Of a stretch of DNA of 64,000 bases, positions 17,505 to 26,468 are shown one piece after another. Each line of letters begins with the position of its first letter. The first letter of the stretch is position 1. The position numbers were made by a program, and so were the translations under genes. The notes under the pieces were generated by a model. The model was not told the origin of the DNA. It saw only the letters and a program-made list of their open reading frames with translations, and ran no database searches. The DNA comes from Bacteroidales bacterium H5 (GTDB lineage Bacteria > Bacteroidota > Bacteroidia > Bacteroidales > Muribaculaceae): assembly GCA_001701225.1 (NCBI GenBank), contig DAAQ01000028.1:62001-126000 (forward strand). Direction: 5' to 3'.

Positions 17505-18239
17505 TCACTTTATCGTGGCCTCCATGCCGGGGCGGTCGAGGCAGATACACTCGGCCTTGGACCCCTGCGGGACATATTCCTTGAAGTCGCACGCCTTCTG
17601 GGGCTCGCCCCAGAAGTGCATCGGGAAGAAGAACGAGACATCAATCTTGCCGAGGAAGAGGTGGGCGCCCTTGGCGAAATCATTGCCCATGCGCGCGTCT
17701 ACCGGGAACATAACGATGTCGATGTGGGGATAGTCCTCGGCCAGGCGGTTGACAATCTTCATGAATTTGGCTTCTTCCTGTGCCGCCTCCTGCGGGGTCG
17801 ATTCCTCGGCCCAGTGCCAGTCGTTGAGGTCGCCGGCATGGAAGATGGTCTTGCCATCCTCGAGGGTGATGAGATACGACACGCCCGCGTCGGTCGAGCC
17901 GTATGCCCTGACCTTCCTGACACCCGGAACGTGGTCCACGGTGTCGCCCGCACTCATCCATGCCACCTCGAATCCCTTCTTGGGCACCAGCTTGGAGAAT
18001 ATGTCGTTCGAGAGGATATAGGTGCGCTTGCGGTTCTGGGCAAGCTCGAATATCGAGGTGTTGAAATGGTCGGGATGGTGGTGGGTGACAAAGAAGAGCA
18101 CCGGTATCTCGGGATCGGGATGCGAGGCCAGGACCTTCTCAAGTTTCTTGTCGGGGTCTTTGTAATAATCGAAGACCATGATGGCGGTTGGGGTCGTGAC
18201 GGCAAAGCCGCTATGGTCGAGATAGGTTACAGTGATCAT
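17505..18239 (-). CDS. MBL-fold metallo-hydrolase
   Basis: A 244-residue metallo-beta-lactamase fold protein of the short UlaG-like type. The metal-binding motif HxHxDH is His53, His55, Asp57, His58 (THHHPDHF); a later ligand Asp is in FHAGDLNDWHW, and a final His in FPMHFWG. No signal peptide. The substrate is unknown. A terminator follows it, and a 50-bp gap separates it from the glycosyltransferase gene upstream. Confidence 0.85.
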   Translation of the reverse strand: MITVTYLDHSGFAVTTPTAIMVFDYYKDPDKKLEKVLASHPDPEIPVLFFVTHHHPDHFNTSIFELAQNRKRTYILSNDIFSKLVPKKGFEVAWMSAGDTVDHVPGVRKVRAYGSTDAGVSYLITLEDGKTIFHAGDLNDWHWAEESTPQEAAQEEAKFMKIVNRLAEDYPHIDIVMFPVDARMGNDFAKGAHLFLGKIDVSFFFPMHFWGEPQKACDFKEYVPQGSKAECICLDRPGMEATIK

Positions 18240-18289
18240 GTCTTATTGCGTTTTTATTGGTTTCTCCAGTTATAACGCAACTGACAATG

Positions 18290-19360
18290 CTAAAGTTCTG
18301 TCTTGCGTCCGGCGAGGGCTGTGTAAATGGCATTGACGCGGGCGACACTCACGGGGAGCGAGAAACGCTCGCCGATAAGGGTGAACGAGGCGTCTGATAT
18401 GTGGCGGCGCAGTCCCGGATCGAGTATCAGGCGGCGCAGGGCCGAGGCAAGCGCGCCGACATCGCCGGGGGGCACGAGCAGGCCGGTCTCGCCGTCGGTT
18501 ATCACCTCGGGTATCGAGGCGACGGGGGTCGACAGGTTGGGTATGCCTCTGGCCATTGTCTCGAGTATGGTCATGGGAAGCCCCTCGTTGTATGAGGGGA
18601 GCACGTTTATCATCGTCGAGCGCAGTATCTCCTCTTTCTGCCTGCCGTCAATCCATCCGATATGGGCCACGCGGAGCGACAGCCCCATCTCATTGACTCG
18701 GGCGCGCACCTCGTCGACGGCTCCGTCGCCGCAGAGATAGAACCGCACATCCTCGGGCAGGTCGCCGTCTATGCGGCGCATGGCCTCGAGCAGGTCGAAT
18801 GTGCCCTTGCGCACTCCGAGCCGTCCCAGAAAGAGGACGCCACGTGCGTCTGTGCCGTATGGGTTGGCCGGGAGGGTTGCCACGGCGTTGTAGACCGCCT
18901 CGACCCGTGCCCAGGGGGCTTTGGCGGTTATCATCGGTATCAGCCTCGGGCTCAGCACTATGTTCACGTCGGCCTCGGCGAGGATTGAGTCTATCCATCG
19001 TCTGGCACGTGGCCCGCGCGAGGCATACCACTCCTCGAATTCGGCCCCGTGGTGATGCAGCACCACGGGTATGCCGAATCTGTGGAGCATCCTGACCAAC
19101 AGCCCCTTGCGCACGAAGCTGCCGCGTTCGGCCACATGCAGGTGTGCCACATCTATCTCTCCGGCCCGTGCCATGCGCCGGATGCGCGCGACGGCTTTGG
19201 CGAAACACCATATCAGCCCTGCCTTCCCCGCCTGGCGGTGGGTGGGCACGAAGATGATATGTGTCCCCTCGGGCCATGCGTCAGACCCGAGATAATTGCG
19301 GACCACGGAGACCATGCCCCCTTTGTAGGAGAGGTCCGAGCAGCACATCAGCACGTTCAT
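18290..19360 (-). CDS. Family 4 glycosyltransferase (GT-B)
   Basis: A 356-residue GT-B enzyme starting MNVLMCCSDLSYKGGMVSVV at ATG 19360. The C-terminal donor domain has FLGRLGVRKGTFDLLEAM and PSYNEGLPMTILETMARG (the E-x7-E motif) followed by GLLVPPGD. It resembles capsule or O-antigen transferases. It lies 7 bp after the GH3 gene. Acceptor and sugar cannot be read from the sequence. Confidence 0.86.
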   Translation of the reverse strand: MNVLMCCSDLSYKGGMVSVVRNYLGSDAWPEGTHIIFVPTHRQAGKAGLIWCFAKAVARIRRMARAGEIDVAHLHVAERGSFVRKGLLVRMLHRFGIPVVLHHHGAEFEEWYASRGPRARRWIDSILAEADVNIVLSPRLIPMITAKAPWARVEAVYNAVATLPANPYGTDARGVLFLGRLGVRKGTFDLLEAMRRIDGDLPEDVRFYLCGDGAVDEVRARVNEMGLSLRVAHIGWIDGRQKEEILRSTMINVLPSYNEGLPMTILETMARGIPNLSTPVASIPEVITDGETGLLVPPGDVGALASALRRLILDPGLRRHISDASFTLIGERFSLPVSVARVNAIYTALAGRKTEL

Positions 19361-19367
19361 ACGGGCA

Positions 19368-21704
19368 TCAGATATTGGGTCGGCCAAGGACAAACGACTC
19401 GGTGCAGTACAGTGGAGCTGTGAGGTTGCCCACGGTGAGGGTGAAATCCCCCTCCTCGAGGGTCCACTGTCCGGCCGCGTTGACAAATGCCAGGTCGGTG
19501 GCGGGTATGTGGAAACGCACGGCACGGGTCTCGCCGGGCATCAGCGCCAGGGTCGAGAACGCGCGCAGACGCTTGTTGTCGGGCACCACGGAGGCCACAT
19601 GGTCTGTGGTATATGCCAGCACAGCCTCTATGCCGTCGCGTGTGCCGGTGTTGGTGACATCGACTGTGACTGTGATGACGTCGGTGGCCTTGAATTCCTT
19701 CTTGTCGACCTTGAGGTTGGAATATCTGAATGTGGTGTACGACTTGCCGTAGCCGAAGGGCCACTGCACGTTGACGCGGGCGTCATAGTCGTATGCACCC
19801 TCCATTTTGGGAGCTTCTTCAGAAGCCTTGTAGTCGTAGGTGGTGAGCGAGTTTATCTCGCGGGGATAGGTGTAGGGGAGACGTCCCGAGAAATTGCGGT
19901 CGCCGCTCATCAGCGCGGCCAGGGCGTCGCCGCCCATGTTGCCGGGAAGCATGACGTTGATCACTGCTGCGGCCAGGGGCTCGATGTCGGCCAGGATGCG
20001 GGGTCGTCCGCTGTTGATGACCATGATGACGGGCTTGCCTGTGGCGGCCATCGCCTTGACCATATCGCGCTGCTGCTGCGACAGGTTGAGGTCGGTGAGG
20101 TTTCCTGGGGTCTCGCAATACGAGTTCTCGCCCACGCAGCACACGATGACGTCACAGTCGGCGGCTGCCTTGACGGCGGCCTCGAATCCGTCGTTTGCCT
20201 CGTCATAGTATTTGCCCTTCTCGGGAAAATAGACGGTGGGCACGTAGGTCACGTTGGTCAGGCCGTAGCGGTTGCCGAGGGCCTCGAAGATGGTGTTGTA
20301 TTTTCCGGCATATTTGTCTGCGAGATGTCCCTGCCACGAATAGCTCCAGCCGCCGTTGAGGGTGCGCATGGAGTTGGCTGTGGGCCCGGTGACGAGGATG
20401 CGGGTATCTCCGGCATTGAGGGGGAGGATGTCACCCTCGTTTTTGAGCAGGACGAGCGAGCGTATCGCGGCCTCGAGGGCCTCCTCGTCAAATTTCTTCG
20501 AGCCGAACTCGGGATAGTCCTTCTTGACGGTGTTGGGGGTGTCGAAGAGCCCGAGGCGGTATTTGAGGCGCAGCGAGCGCGCGGCGGCGTCGTCGATACG
20601 GCTCATGGACACCTTCCCCTCGTTGACAAGTTCCTTGAGCAGTGTGCAGAAATCGGCCTGATATGGCTCCATGGCCATGTCGATTCCGGCGTTGATGGCT
20701 ATGCGGATGGCGTCTTTCTTGTCGGCGGCCACATGCTCGCGCTTGTAGAGGTTGTTGATGTCGGCCCAGTCGGTGACGATGAGGCCATCCCACTCCAGGT
20801 CATTCTTGAGCCACTTGGTCAGGTATTCCCACGAGGCATGCACGGGGGTGCCGTTTATTGACGACGAGTTGACCATCACGGTCAGGGCGCCGTTCTTGAG
20901 GCACTCGAGGAAGGGGGCGAAATGTTTGTCGCGCAGCTCGGAGGGGGATATGAGGGCCGGGGTGCGGTCTTTGCCCGAGAAGGGGGCGCCATAGCCCATG
21001 AAATGCTTGAGGCTGGCGGCTATATGCTTGGGCCCTACGTGGTTGGGGTCGTCACCCTGGAATCCGCGCACGGCAGCGGCGCCCATCAGGGCGTTGACCA
21101 GCGGGTCTTCGCCATAGTTCTCCCACAGGCGTGGCCAGCGCGGGTCGCGTCCGAGGTCGAGGGTGGGGGCAAAAGTCCAGGGGCAGTCTGCGGCGCGTGT
21201 CAGGTAGGCCGTGCTCTCGGCTGCCTTGCGCACCAGCCCGGTGTCGAATGTCGCGGCCATGTTGATGCCCTGGGGATATAGCACGCCGTCGTTGACGTAT
21301 GTCGTGCCGTGTATCTGGTCGAGTCCGTATATGATGGGGAGTCCGTCATTGTGGCGCATCGACGATGCCTGGAGGGTAGAGATGAGGGTGTCCCAGTCGG
21401 AGGCCGAGAGCGAGCACGAGCCGGGGGTGTTGAGGAACGACCCTACCTTGTAGGTCGAGATTACGCTGTCTACCTTGGCCGGATTGAGGGTGAAATTGCC
21501 CGCGCTGTCAAACGAGCCCACGACATCTATCTGCAACTGTAGCATCTGGCCGATTTTCTGGTCGAGGGTCATTGACGAGAGGGTCTTCTGCACCTTGGCC
21601 TCTATGGCCGGGTCGGCGGGAATGACCGGGAGAGTCACTGGGGTATATGCTCCGGCGGTCGCACTCACCGCGAGGGCGGCAAGCAGCGTGATGTAGGTTT
21701 TCAT
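19368..21704 (-). CDS. GH3 beta-glucosidase-like enzyme, secreted
   Basis: A 778-residue glycoside hydrolase with signal peptide (1-19). The (alpha/beta)8 domain holds KHF (Lys233-His234) and the nucleophile Asp312 in LIVTDWADI. The second domain has VLLKNEGDILPL, and the C-terminal fibronectin III-like domain (about 660-778) is complete. It is probably exported to the periplasm or surface to trim beta-linked glucosyl or xylosyl units. The start overlaps the stop of the upstream HD phosphodiesterase (ATGA). Confidence 0.92.
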   Translation of the reverse strand: MKTYITLLAALAVSATAGAYTPVTLPVIPADPAIEAKVQKTLSSMTLDQKIGQMLQLQIDVVGSFDSAGNFTLNPAKVDSVISTYKVGSFLNTPGSCSLSASDWDTLISTLQASSMRHNDGLPIIYGLDQIHGTTYVNDGVLYPQGINMAATFDTGLVRKAAESTAYLTRAADCPWTFAPTLDLGRDPRWPRLWENYGEDPLVNALMGAAAVRGFQGDDPNHVGPKHIAASLKHFMGYGAPFSGKDRTPALISPSELRDKHFAPFLECLKNGALTVMVNSSSINGTPVHASWEYLTKWLKNDLEWDGLIVTDWADINNLYKREHVAADKKDAIRIAINAGIDMAMEPYQADFCTLLKELVNEGKVSMSRIDDAAARSLRLKYRLGLFDTPNTVKKDYPEFGSKKFDEEALEAAIRSLVLLKNEGDILPLNAGDTRILVTGPTANSMRTLNGGWSYSWQGHLADKYAGKYNTIFEALGNRYGLTNVTYVPTVYFPEKGKYYDEANDGFEAAVKAAADCDVIVCCVGENSYCETPGNLTDLNLSQQQRDMVKAMAATGKPVIMVINSGRPRILADIEPLAAAVINVMLPGNMGGDALAALMSGDRNFSGRLPYTYPREINSLTTYDYKASEEAPKMEGAYDYDARVNVQWPFGYGKSYTTFRYSNLKVDKKEFKATDVITVTVDVTNTGTRDGIEAVLAYTTDHVASVVPDNKRLRAFSTLALMPGETRAVRFHIPATDLAFVNAAGQWTLEEGDFTLTVGNLTAPLYCTESFVLGRPNI

Positions 21705-23767
21705 GACGGTTTTGATGTGGTAAGGGGTTTATTGAGTTCGGGATAAGATATGCGCGAGTGATACATGGTGCGCAGCCGCTGGGCAAAGACATCCTTGACG
21801 GTCTGCACGTCGCGAAACGAGATTGGCGACTCGTTGTGCAGTCCCTCGGCTATCTGCCCGTCGATTATCTTGTTGACCAGGGCGGTGATGGCCTCGGGGG
21901 TATGCTCCTTCATCGAGCGCGAGGCGGCCTCGACGGCATCGGCCATCATCAGCAGCGATGTCTCGCGGCTCTGTGGATTCGGTCCGGGATAGGTGAAGGG
22001 TGTCGGGTCGACATCCTCGTCGGGATGGGCGTTGCAATAGGTGGTATAGAAATAGCGTGCCTTGCCTGTGCCGTGGTGCTGGGATATGAAATCCTTTATG
22101 GCCTGGGGCAGCTTGGCCTTGTCGGCCATGGCGAGGCCGTCGCGCACGTGGCCGGTGACGATGCGGGCGCTCTGTATCGGGTCGAGGGCGTCGTGGGGAT
22201 TGACGCCGTGCTGGTTCTCGGTGAAGAAGGCCGGATTGCGTATCTTGCCTATGTCATGATAGAGGGCGCCGGTCCTCACCATCTGTACGTTGGCGCCGAT
22301 ACGCTGTGCGGCTGCCGACGCCAGGTTGCTCACGGCCATCGAGTGGTTGAAGGTGCCGGGACACTCCTCCGAGAGCTCGCGCAGCAGCGGATTGTTGGTG
22401 TCCGAGAGCTCGACAAGCGTCACCTTGGAGGTGAATCCGAACACCCTTTCCAGCAGGAACATCAGCACATAGCTGAACGAGATGAGGATGGCATTGACGG
22501 CGAATGCGCCGAATATGCGCGGTTCGGTCTTGGAGAGCGACCCGGTCTGCATCACCTCGACAGAGACATAGCAGAGCGAATAGGCTATGAAGATGAACGC
22601 CGCCGTGCGTATGAGCTGGCTGCGCCGCGAGAGGTCTTTGAGCGAGGCTATGGCCACGACGCCGGTCACCATCTGCATGAAGATGAACTCAAGCGGGAAC
22701 GAGGCGACGATGGCGCACAGCAGCACCACCACGAGGTGTGTGAAATAGGCTGTGCGCGAGTCGAGGAACACCACCACAAGTATGGGCACCATCGTGAAGG
22801 GGGTGATGTAGACGCCCGACGAGAAGGCGGCGTCCATGGCGAACGCGAAGAGTGTGAACAGCGTCGTGAGGCTGACCACGAAGATGACTGTGCGGTCGTC
22901 ATCGAAATATCCCGGCCTGAAGAAATACATGTAGCCGTAGAGCGTGGCCAGCAGTATCATCACGAACAGTATCTGTCCGGCTATCGGATAGTGGTGCTGG
23001 GTTATCTGCGAGCCTGCGCCGCGCTCGTCCATCATCTCCTCGTATGTCTGGAGTATCGTGGCTATGCGGGTGGTCACGATGTCACCCTTGTCGATGATGC
23101 GCTCGCCCTGCTGCACCACACCCACCGGGGCGAGGGCCTTCTGATAGGCGTCTGAGAGCAGGTTGCGTGTGGTCACCGAGTCGACCGATATGTTGGGGCG
23201 CAGCATCTCTGACAGCTTCGTGGCCGTGAGGGCGCCGCGTATGTCTTTGTCGCGCAGGGTCGAGTCGAGATGCTCGTATGCGCGGAATGCCGACAGGAAC
23301 CTGTCTGTCGGTACCGATATGGCCACGTTGTCGTGGACAAACCTCACGGAGGGAAGTTTGCCGTCGGCTATCTTGGCGTATGTGTCGCGGTCGACGATGC
23401 CGTTCTCATAGACGGTGCGTATGGCCCTGATGATCTGGTTGCGCTGCGTGGGAGTGATGTCGAGACCGGGGGTGGAGTTGAGGCGTGCCGAGTAGTCGGA
23501 GATTATGGTCTTCTCCAGGGCGAGGTCACGTTTGAATACAGGTTCGAATCTGGCGTCTATGCTGTCCTTGAGGTGCGACGCGCTCACCGAGTCGAGATGC
23601 TCGGGGATGTCGAACGGTGCCGTGAAGAGGGCATAGCTCCATGGGCGGTTCACCTCATAGATGAACCTGTCCTTGTCGGAGCGTGGCAGGAAATAGACTA
23701 TCAGGGCGACAGAGGCCAGGAACAGGGCCACGCGGAGCACGATGTCACGGGTAGAGGGGCGGGTCAT
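21701..23767 (-). CDS. 7TM-HD family cyclic-di-AMP phosphodiesterase (PgpH-like)
   Basis: A 688-residue membrane protein with an N-terminal span, an extracytoplasmic 7TMR-HDED domain, seven spans and a cytoplasmic HD domain. HD motifs: FNHSMAVSNLASAAA, ALYHDIGKIRNP and HHGTGKARYFY. PgpH-type proteins hydrolyse c-di-AMP to pApA; that activity is inferred here. The frame is open for another 79 codons upstream, but that part covers the DUF2752 gene, so ATG 23767 (MTRPSTRDIVLRV) is taken. It overlaps both neighbours by 4 bp. Confidence 0.9.
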   Translation of the reverse strand: MTRPSTRDIVLRVALFLASVALIVYFLPRSDKDRFIYEVNRPWSYALFTAPFDIPEHLDSVSASHLKDSIDARFEPVFKRDLALEKTIISDYSARLNSTPGLDITPTQRNQIIRAIRTVYENGIVDRDTYAKIADGKLPSVRFVHDNVAISVPTDRFLSAFRAYEHLDSTLRDKDIRGALTATKLSEMLRPNISVDSVTTRNLLSDAYQKALAPVGVVQQGERIIDKGDIVTTRIATILQTYEEMMDERGAGSQITQHHYPIAGQILFVMILLATLYGYMYFFRPGYFDDDRTVIFVVSLTTLFTLFAFAMDAAFSSGVYITPFTMVPILVVVFLDSRTAYFTHLVVVLLCAIVASFPLEFIFMQMVTGVVAIASLKDLSRRSQLIRTAAFIFIAYSLCYVSVEVMQTGSLSKTEPRIFGAFAVNAILISFSYVLMFLLERVFGFTSKVTLVELSDTNNPLLRELSEECPGTFNHSMAVSNLASAAAQRIGANVQMVRTGALYHDIGKIRNPAFFTENQHGVNPHDALDPIQSARIVTGHVRDGLAMADKAKLPQAIKDFISQHHGTGKARYFYTTYCNAHPDEDVDPTPFTYPGPNPQSRETSLLMMADAVEAASRSMKEHTPEAITALVNKIIDGQIAEGLHNESPISFRDVQTVKDVFAQRLRTMYHSRISYPELNKPLTTSKPS

Positions 23768-24129
23768 AGATTTCGGTAGATGGTCCAGATGATAATGACT
23801 GTGAGCAGTGAGAGGATGAACTGACGCGAGAGGATGAAGGCGTGCAGACGCCTGAAACGACGTGGAGCCGCCTCGGCGGCAAACGCCATGGCGATGATTG
23901 GAAGCTCGGCAAGCATGAGGGGGTTGAGCTGCCATGCTGCCGCCACATCGCCGTGAAGCAGGGCGTGCAGCGCCCGTTGCGAGCCGCATCCGGGGCATTG
24001 CCATCCTGTCAGTGTCAGGAACATGCAGCGGGGAAACGGATGGCGTGCCGGGTCAAGGGCAAAATAGACCGCCACGGCACAGACGGCTGCGAGGAGGCCT
24101 GCGGCGACGAGCACACGGCGCGACGGCAT
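23764..24129 (-). CDS. DUF2752 membrane protein
   Basis: A 121-residue protein with ATG at 24129 (a GTG at 24144 would add five residues). The DUF2752 core CMFLTLTGWQCPGCGSQRA, HALLHGDVAAAWQLNPLM is clear: a CPGCG pair followed by RALH, with two or three membrane spans. Function unknown. DUF2752 genes commonly sit beside CD225-type genes, as here. Confidence 0.82.
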   Translation of the reverse strand: MPSRRVLVAAGLLAAVCAVAVYFALDPARHPFPRCMFLTLTGWQCPGCGSQRALHALLHGDVAAAWQLNPLMLAELPIIAMAFAAEAAPRRFRRLHAFILSRQFILSLLTVIIIWTIYRNL

Positions 24130-24148
24130 GTGTGGAGAGGTCACGGCC

Positions 24149-24640
24149 TCAGAACACCGTCAGCATTGAGTAGAGCATATAGAACGGCGTCCATATCAGT
24201 CCGGCCACGAACGATATGATGCACCACCACCCGGCCTTCTCGGATGCGCGGCGCGCTGCCTCGTAGTCGCCCGACTGATATGCCGGCGACACCTTGGACG
24301 CATATACGATGGCCACTATCCCGGTGAAGAGGCAGCAGCACAGCGTGGCGGCTATGGCCCAGCCGAGATATGTCGGGGGCTGAGGCTCGGTGATGTCACG
24401 GGGCTTGGTGGCGTATGTGGCTGCGTAGGGGGTGTAGGCAGCGGCGTGGCGGGGCTCCTCGGCAGGAGTGGTGCCGAACATCCCGTCAAGCTCGGGGAGG
24501 CATCCCGCGGTGGTCCAGTCGGGCATCCCGTCGCTCCACACCGGGGTCTGGGGCATGATGTCAAGTCGCGAGCGCAGCTCGGCGAGTGTCATCGGGCCGG
24601 TCTGTATGCCGTTGACGATGATCCAGTAGGTCTTTTCCAT
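24149..24640 (-). CDS. GYF-like plus CD225/dispanin membrane protein
   Basis: A 163-residue protein. Residues 1-55 are a GYF_2 (DUF4339) domain: YWIIVNGIQTGPMTLAEL and PVWSDGMPDW. After a Pro/Ala linker, residues 90-160 form a CD225 domain with two spans: YLGWAIAATLCCCLFTGIVA, then YASKVSPAYQSGDYEAARRA and a second hydrophobic segment. CD225 proteins (dispanins) act at membranes; bacterial members have no fixed role. Encoded 20 bp or less upstream of the DUF2752 gene. Confidence 0.85.
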   Translation of the reverse strand: MEKTYWIIVNGIQTGPMTLAELRSRLDIMPQTPVWSDGMPDWTTAGCLPELDGMFGTTPAEEPRHAAAYTPYAATYATKPRDITEPQPPTYLGWAIAATLCCCLFTGIVAIVYASKVSPAYQSGDYEAARRASEKAGWWCIISFVAGLIWTPFYMLYSMLTVF

Positions 24641-24657
24641 TTATGGTCAATGTGATT

Positions 24658-24687
24658 GGTGTGCGGGGCTCACGTGCCCCGCACACC
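24658..24687. terminator. Perfect 12-bp hairpin after deoC
   Basis: GGTGTGCGGGGC (24658-24669) pairs perfectly with GCCCCGCACACC (24676-24687) around a 6-nt loop. It lies 16 bp past the deoC stop on the minus strand. No U-tract follows, so termination is likely but not certain. Confidence 0.55.
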
Positions 24688-24702
24688 CGGTTTAGTCTGT
24701 TG

Positions 24703-25587
24703 TCAGAAGAACTTGGTTTCCTCGCCGAGGATGTCGGAGAGGACATTGTTGGCCAGACGCGAGGCTCCGAGGCGGAAAAACTCGTTTGTCTCGACCCACT
24801 TGTCGCCCAGGACGGTGCGGACGATGGTGTAGTACTTGAGCGCGTCCTCGGTGGTAGACACGCCTCCGGCAGCCTTGAAGCCCACCATGCGGCCTGTCTT
24901 CTCGTAATACTCGCGGATGCACTCGCACATGATGTATGCGGCCTCGAGCGATGCGCCCTCATACTCCTTGCCGGTCGATGTCTTGATGAAATCGGCGCCC
25001 GAGTAGAGGCTGAGCACGGATGCGTTGCGGATATTCTCGGCTGTCTTGAGCGCGCCGCTCTCGATGATGACCTTCATGAGCGAGTCGCGGCACGAATGCT
25101 TCATCTCGGTGAGCTGGTCGCATACCTCCTCATAGTCTTTGTCGAGGAAATCGCCCAGCGGCAGCACGACGTCAATCTCGTCGGCACCACCCTCGACAGC
25201 AAGCCCGATCTCGGCAATCTTTACCTCGATGAAGCTCTGGGCCGAGGGGAAGCAGCCTGCCACAGCGGCAATCTCGACCTCGCTCACGTCGAGCACGGTG
25301 CGTACCACAGGCACGAAATTGGGATAGACGCAGATGGCGGCCACGTTGGGCAGGTCGGGGTGCTCGTGCTCGAAGGCGTTGACCCTCTCGACAAAGTCGG
25401 CCACCGAGCGCTGCGAGTCGGTAGACTTGAGCGTGGTGAGGTCTATCGAGTTGAAGATGGCGCGGAGCACCTCGGGTTTGCGGTTCTCCTCAAGGTGCTT
25501 GTCGAGAATCTCGGCGACCTTGGCCTTGACTGCGGCATCGTCGGTGATGACGTGCGAGTCTGCGATGGCTTGCTGATATTTATCCAT
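24703..25587 (-). CDS. deoC: Deoxyribose-phosphate aldolase
   Basis: A 294-residue class I aldolase of the longer DeoC form. It splits 2-deoxyribose 5-phosphate into glyceraldehyde 3-phosphate and acetaldehyde in deoxynucleoside breakdown. The Schiff-base Lys is in ADFIKTSTGKEYEGAS; EIDVVLPLG and KVIIESGAL are further family motifs, and FKAAGGV holds the second active-site Lys. The gene is followed by a hairpin and preceded by the MazG-like gene. Confidence 0.95.
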   Translation of the reverse strand: MDKYQQAIADSHVITDDAAVKAKVAEILDKHLEENRKPEVLRAIFNSIDLTTLKSTDSQRSVADFVERVNAFEHEHPDLPNVAAICVYPNFVPVVRTVLDVSEVEIAAVAGCFPSAQSFIEVKIAEIGLAVEGGADEIDVVLPLGDFLDKDYEEVCDQLTEMKHSCRDSLMKVIIESGALKTAENIRNASVLSLYSGADFIKTSTGKEYEGASLEAAYIMCECIREYYEKTGRMVGFKAAGGVSTTEDALKYYTIVRTVLGDKWVETNEFFRLGASRLANNVLSDILGEETKFF

Positions 25588-25607
25588 AGTGAATTGTAGA
25601 TTGATGA

Positions 25608-25940
25608 TTATTTCTTGAAGCGATCAGAGTCGCGTAGGTTCTTTTTCTCGATATTGCGGGCAATCGCATCGGTCAGGTCAATTCCCGTCTGGTTTGCTAT
25701 TGCCGCGGCCACCCATATCAGGTCGGCCAGCTCGTCGGCAAGGTCGGACAGTTCCGTGCGGTCGCCCGGCTTGGGGCGCTGGTCGCCATAGCGGCGCGCC
25801 ATGATGCGCGCCACCTCGCCGGTCTCCTCGGCGAGCACGGCGGCATTGGTGATGGGCGAGAAATATCCCCCGCCCGTTCCGGCAATCCATCCGTGGACGA
25901 TATGTTGCAGTTCTCCGATGGTCATTCCTCCGATGGTCAT
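25608..25940 (-). CDS. MazG-like nucleotide pyrophosphohydrolase
   Basis: A 110-residue all-alpha NTP pyrophosphohydrolase. The metal-binding ExxE...ExxD pattern is seen as [11 protein letters not shown] and [11 protein letters not shown]. The N-terminus [11 protein letters not shown] contains a duplicated 15-bp piece, offering two ATGs (25940 and 25925). The first overlaps the dtd stop by ATGA and is preferred. Family members remove non-canonical or excess NTPs; the exact substrate is unknown. Confidence 0.85.
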   Translation of the reverse strand: MTIGGMTIGELQHIVHGWIAGTGGGYFSPITNAAVLAEETGEVARIMARRYGDQRPKPGDRTELSDLADELADLIWVAAAIANQTGIDLTDAIARNIEKKNLRDSDRFKK

Positions 25941-26383
25941 TCCTTTGAATCTATAACAATGGTTACGGGGCCGTCGTTCACCAGCCGCACCTCCATATCT
26001 GCGCCGAAGACACCTGTCTTCACCTCGCGCCCCGTAAGCCGGGCGCATTCCGAGCAATACAGCTCGTAGAGGGGCACCGCCAGCTCGTGGCCCGCGGCGT
26101 TGATATAGCTCGGGCGGTTCCCCTTGCGCGTCGACGCCAGCAACGTGAACTGGCTCACCGCCAGCAGCTCGCCTCCGGTCGAGAGAAGCGACAGGTTCAT
26201 CACGCCCTCCTCGTCACCGAACACCCGCAGGTTGACGGTCTTGGCCGCCAGGCGCAGGGCATCCTCGCGGGTATCACCCTTGGCGACACCCACCAGCACA
26301 AGCAGCCCCGGGCCTATCGAGCTGTGCAGCTCGCCCCCGATGCTGACCGACGCCCCGGTCACTCTCTGTAAAACGATTCTCAT
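25937..26383 (-). CDS. dtd: D-aminoacyl-tRNA deacylase
   Basis: A 148-residue enzyme that hydrolyses D-aminoacyl-tRNAs (and glycyl-tRNA-Ala) as a translation proofreader. Hallmarks: [27 protein letters not shown] (the SQFTL motif) and a C-terminal [10 protein letters not shown] (the NxGPxT motif). Start ATG 26383 lies only 6 nt after a TATATTTG promoter element, so the mRNA would be almost leaderless. Confidence 0.96.
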   Translation of the reverse strand: MRIVLQRVTGASVSIGGELHSSIGPGLLVLVGVAKGDTREDALRLAAKTVNLRVFGDEEGVMNLSLLSTGGELLAVSQFTLLASTRKGNRPSYINAAGHELAVPLYELYCSECARLTGREVKTGVFGADMEVRLVNDGPVTIVIDSKE

Positions 26384-26389
26384 AACGTG

Positions 26390-26397
26390 CAAATATA
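26390..26397 (-). promoter_or_regulatory. Promoter -7 element of dtd
   Basis: TATATTTG on the minus strand (26397-26390). A TTTG-like element at 26425-26422 is 24 nt away, longer than usual. The dtd ATG begins 6 nt after the element. Confidence 0.5.
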
Positions 26398-26468
26398 GCA
26401 ATTTAATCCGACACCCACACCCAAATGCCGGGAAAATTATGCATCAGACTGCGCTTCCTACCCGGTAT

